Positions 6,396-7,892 of a DNA stretch of 7,892 bases are shown here, piece after piece. The stretch is from Treponema sp. UBA4319 (GTDB lineage: Bacteria > Spirochaetota > Spirochaetia > Treponematales > Treponemataceae). A program made the translations under genes and the position numbers. The stretch spans positions 1 through 7,892 of the forward strand of contig DGUD01000086.1 in the NCBI GenBank assembly GCA_002393865.1. The letters run 5' to 3'. How positions within the stretch are numbered: the first letter of the stretch is position 1; every line of letters starts with the position of its first letter. The notes beneath the pieces are model-generated. The model saw only the letters and a program-made list of their open reading frames with translations, had not been told where the DNA came from and searched no databases.

Positions 6396-7148
6396 TCAGG
6401 CCTTTGCGGCCTTGCCCTGCTTTGCCACCGCGTCCATCTTTGCCTTGAGCGCCTCCTGGTCTCCCAGGTAGCGGTGCCCCGTAACCTCAAAATGGTCGTC
6501 GAATTCGTATACCAGCGGAGTCGCGGTCGGGATGTTCACCCCGATAATCTCCTCGTCCGACAGCTTGTCGAAATACTTTACCAGCGCGCGCAGGGAATTT
6601 CCGTGCGCGGCGATGATGATGCGCTTTCCTTCCTGCATGCGCGGCCGTATCTCGCTCTCAAAATATGGGATGACGCGGGCGATGGTCGTCTCCAGGCTTT
6701 CGCAGGCCGGAAGCAGCGCCTTGTCCACGCCCCGGTACATCGCCTGCCCCGCGGCGCTGCGCTCGTCGCCGCTCTCCAGTGCGGGCGGCTTCACATCAAA
6801 GGAGCGGCGCCAGATTTTGACCTGCTCCTCTCCGTATTTCTGCGCGGTCTCCGCTTTGTTCAGCCCCTGCAGCGCGCCGTAATGCCGCTCGTTGAGCCGC
6901 CAGTCCTTGATAACCGGCAGCCACGCCCTGTCCATCGCGTCCAGCGTCAGGTTCAGCGTGTGGATTGCCCGCTTTAGGTACGAGGTATAGCAGAGGTCAA
7001 AGTCGAATCCCTCCTGCAGGAGCGTTTTTCCTGCGGCGGCGGCCTCCTCCCTGCCTTTCTCGCTCAGCTCCACGTCAGTCCAGCCTGTAAACAGGTTCAG
7101 TTTGTTCCATTCGCTCTCTCCATGCCGGAGCAGCACCAGTTTTGTCAT
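6396..7148 (-). CDS. gpmA: 2,3-bisphosphoglycerate-dependent phosphoglycerate mutase
   Basis: This cytoplasmic glycolytic enzyme interconverts 3- and 2-phosphoglycerate (EC 5.4.2.11) through a phosphohistidine. The protein has 250 residues, the same as the E. coli enzyme. The RHGES motif near the N-terminus (8-12) carries the phospho-accepting His9. Other conserved parts are [13 protein letters not shown] (20-32), the substrate-binding Arg60 in YLKRAI, the acid/base Glu87 in [11 protein letters not shown] (85-95) and the second active-site His182 in [10 protein letters not shown]. All key residues are intact. The C-terminus ends in a short Ala/Lys-rich tail. The ATG has AGGAG seven bases upstream. 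The gene is first in the leftward cluster, 24 bases before rpsD, and is divergent from the rRNA operon. Confidence 0.97.
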   Translation of the reverse strand: MTKLVLLRHGESEWNKLNLFTGWTDVELSEKGREEAAAAGKTLLQEGFDFDLCYTSYLKRAIHTLNLTLDAMDRAWLPVIKDWRLNERHYGALQGLNKAETAQKYGEEQVKIWRRSFDVKPPALESGDERSAAGQAMYRGVDKALLPACESLETTIARVIPYFESEIRPRMQEGKRIIIAAHGNSLRALVKYFDKLSDEEIIGVNIPTATPLVYEFDDHFEVTGHRYLGDQEALKAKMDAVAKQGKAAKA

Positions 7149-7231
7149 GTATCGTCTCCTGTCGAGTTAGTTTTATTGATTGTAAGTTAGCATTATTTAA
7201 CTTTTATTGCAAGCTTCCTTTCATGAATTCC
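7149..7231. other. AT-rich region upstream of gpmA, promoter not resolved
   Basis: This divergent stretch must hold the promoter of the gpmA-rpsD cluster. The best minus-strand -10 candidate is TACAAT (7179-7184), but the sequence 17 bases upstream is ATAAAA, a poor -35. A 6-bp inverted repeat, AAGTTA (7184-7189) and TAACTT (7198-7203), could be an operator. I cannot fix the promoter with confidence. Confidence 0.3.
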
Positions 7232-7300
7232 AAAAAAAAGCGAAGAAAAAAGAAAAAAAACGGAAAAAGAGTTGACAAGGAGCGCGCGTGGTGATATAGT
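7232..7300 (+). promoter_or_regulatory. rRNA operon promoter with A-rich UP-like element
   Basis: A perfect -35 TTGACA (7272-7277) and a near-perfect -10 TATAGT (7295-7300) are separated by the ideal 17 bases. Directly upstream, 7232-7270 is nearly pure purine with several A6-A8 runs, the position and composition expected of an UP element that contacts the RNA polymerase alpha subunit. Transcription would begin near 7307. This is by far the strongest promoter in the window, as expected for rRNA. Confidence 0.9.
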
Positions 7301-7308
7301 CTTACTCA

Positions 7309-7339
7309 CTTACCACGGGTAAGCAAGCTATTTGACAGC
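7309..7339 (+). promoter_or_regulatory. boxB/boxA-like antitermination signal of the rRNA leader
   Basis: At the very start of the transcript a 6-bp hairpin (CTTACC 7309-7314 with GGTAAG 7318-7323, loop ACG) is followed four bases later by CTATTTGACAGC (7328-7339). The hairpin-then-boxA order is that of rrn antitermination sites, and the second part resembles the boxA core TTTGA(A/C)A. Known rrn leaders use NusB/NusE at boxA. The match is approximate, so the function is inferred from position and order. The TTGACA inside it lacks any suitable -10, so it is not a second promoter. Confidence 0.5.
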
Positions 7340-7514
7340 AAAGGGAAGGAAAGAAGAGGACAAAGGTCAGCGACCAGAGGATATGCCGGACGGCAAAGCG
7401 GGGCGAGAGAGCCCCGCCTCCGGCGGCGGTCCTGAGAGGACTGCCGCGGTTTCCATGAGAGAAGATGGAGCAGGAGGACAGGAATTGATCTTTAGCCGAA
7501 AGGCTTGAGAATAC
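7340..7514 (+). other. 16S rRNA leader with processing hairpins
   Basis: This transcribed spacer shows three clear hairpins: GCGGGGC/GCCCCGC (7398-7404 with 7411-7417), an 11-bp stem at 7423-7433 with 7437-7447 (one G-U), and AGCC/GGCT closed by a GAAA tetraloop (7494-7505), close to the mature 16S end. A weaker TCCAT/ATGGA pairing lies at 7452-7469. These are probably involved in folding and maturation of the precursor. The RNase III stem partner after 16S is outside the window. No coding sequence is supported here. Confidence 0.6.
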
Positions 7515-7892
7515 ATCATGGAGAGTTCGATCCTGGCTCAGAACGAACGCTGGCGGCGCGTCTTAAGCATGCAAGTCGGGCGGGATTGCGGTGCTTGCAC
7601 CGCATGAGAGCGGCGGACTGGTGAGTAACGCGTGGGCGACGTGCCCCCCGGACGGGGACAGCCTGCAGAAATGCAGGGTAATACCGGATAAGGTGCCATA
7701 CGTCAGAGGTATGGCAGGAAAGGAGCCGAGGCTCCGCCGGGGGAGCGGCCCGCGTCCCATCAGCTTGTAGGCGGTGTAACGGACCACCTAGGCGATGACG
7801 GGTACCCGGCCTGAGAGGGCGGACGGGCACATTGGGACTGAGATACGGCCCAGACTCCTACGGGAGGCAGCAGCTAAGAATATTCCGCAATG
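7515..7892 (+). rRNA. rrs: 16S ribosomal RNA, 5' part (partial)
   Basis: This is the first quarter or so of the small-subunit rRNA gene, cut by the right edge. The 5' end is placed by aligning AGAGTTCGATCCTGGCTCAG (7522-7541) with base 8 of the E. coli molecule, which puts base 1 near 7515. Other conserved blocks are GTGAGTAACGCGTGG, GGGTAATACCGGATA, CGATGACGGGTA, ACTGAGATACGGCCCAGA and the 338-type site ACTCCTACGGGAGGCAGC (7854-7871). The V1 helix is GCGGTG/CACCGC (7588-7603). The stretch CAGCTAAGAATATTCCGCAATG and the 5' GGCGGCGCGTCTTAAGCATG point to Treponema and its relatives. The start has a C in place of the usual T at the seventh base of the 27F site. Confidence 0.97.

Noticed and set aside
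6258..6977. 239-codon rightward frame opposite gpmA and rpsD
   Set aside because: It overlaps two certain genes on the other strand and has no ribosome binding site of note.
7332..7360. Second rRNA promoter from the TTGACA at 7332-7337
   Set aside because: No -10-like hexamer 16 to 18 bases downstream (the sequence there is purine-rich GAAGAGGA); better read as part of a boxA-like element.
7516..7830. Minus-strand open frames inside the 16S rRNA gene
   Set aside because: The sequence is conserved rRNA; the frames are incidental.
1..7892. CRISPR arrays, insertion sequences, tRNA genes or phage attachment sites
   Set aside because: No regularly spaced repeats, transposase motifs, terminal inverted repeats or tRNA cloverleaf patterns were seen on either strand.

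Overview
This window comes from a GC-rich spirochaete, most likely a Treponema relative. The best evidence is the 5' part of a 16S rRNA gene at the right edge. It has the treponemal-type start (GGCGGCGCGTCTTAAGCATG) and the stretch CAGCTAAGAATATTCCGCAATG after the universal CTCCTACGGGAGGCAGCAG block. The protein genes fit a spirochaete but do not identify a species. The DNA looks like ordinary chromosome. I see no insertion sequence, phage gene, tRNA or CRISPR array.

Layout from left to right: (1) The first codons of a leftward gene (1-21), with a good ribosome binding site and promoter. (2) A divergent intergenic region of about 460 bases holding a candidate rightward promoter and a leader of about 200 nt. 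The leader ends in a possible RBS-sequestering switch. (3) A tight rightward four-gene operon (480-5239): an ABC ATPase (GldA-like), an ABC-2 permease (GldF-like), a large membrane-anchored extracytoplasmic auxiliary protein (GldG family) and a DUF4340 protein. The genes overlap or nearly touch, so they probably build one envelope ABC complex whose substrate is unknown. (4) A hairpin with A and T tracts (5275-5341) that can terminate transcription from both sides. (5) A leftward cluster, in transcription order gpmA (glycolytic phosphoglycerate mutase), rpsD (ribosomal protein S4) and an unrecognised 135-residue acidic protein. Spacings are 24 and 11 nt, so they probably share one transcript. 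(6) A divergent intergenic region with a near-consensus rRNA promoter, an A-rich UP-like tract, a boxB/boxA-like antitermination signal and a structured leader. (7) The 5' 378 or so bases of 16S rRNA, running off the right edge.

The left half is an envelope export or assembly machine and the right half is growth-linked housekeeping (glycolysis, ribosomal protein, rRNA). I found no strong case for a wholly new system. The most interesting points are the GldAFG/DUF4340 complex in a non-gliding lineage, its leader with mutually exclusive pairings over the ribosome binding site, the gpmA-rpsD-unknown gene arrangement, and a base change in the 16S site used by the common 27F primer.
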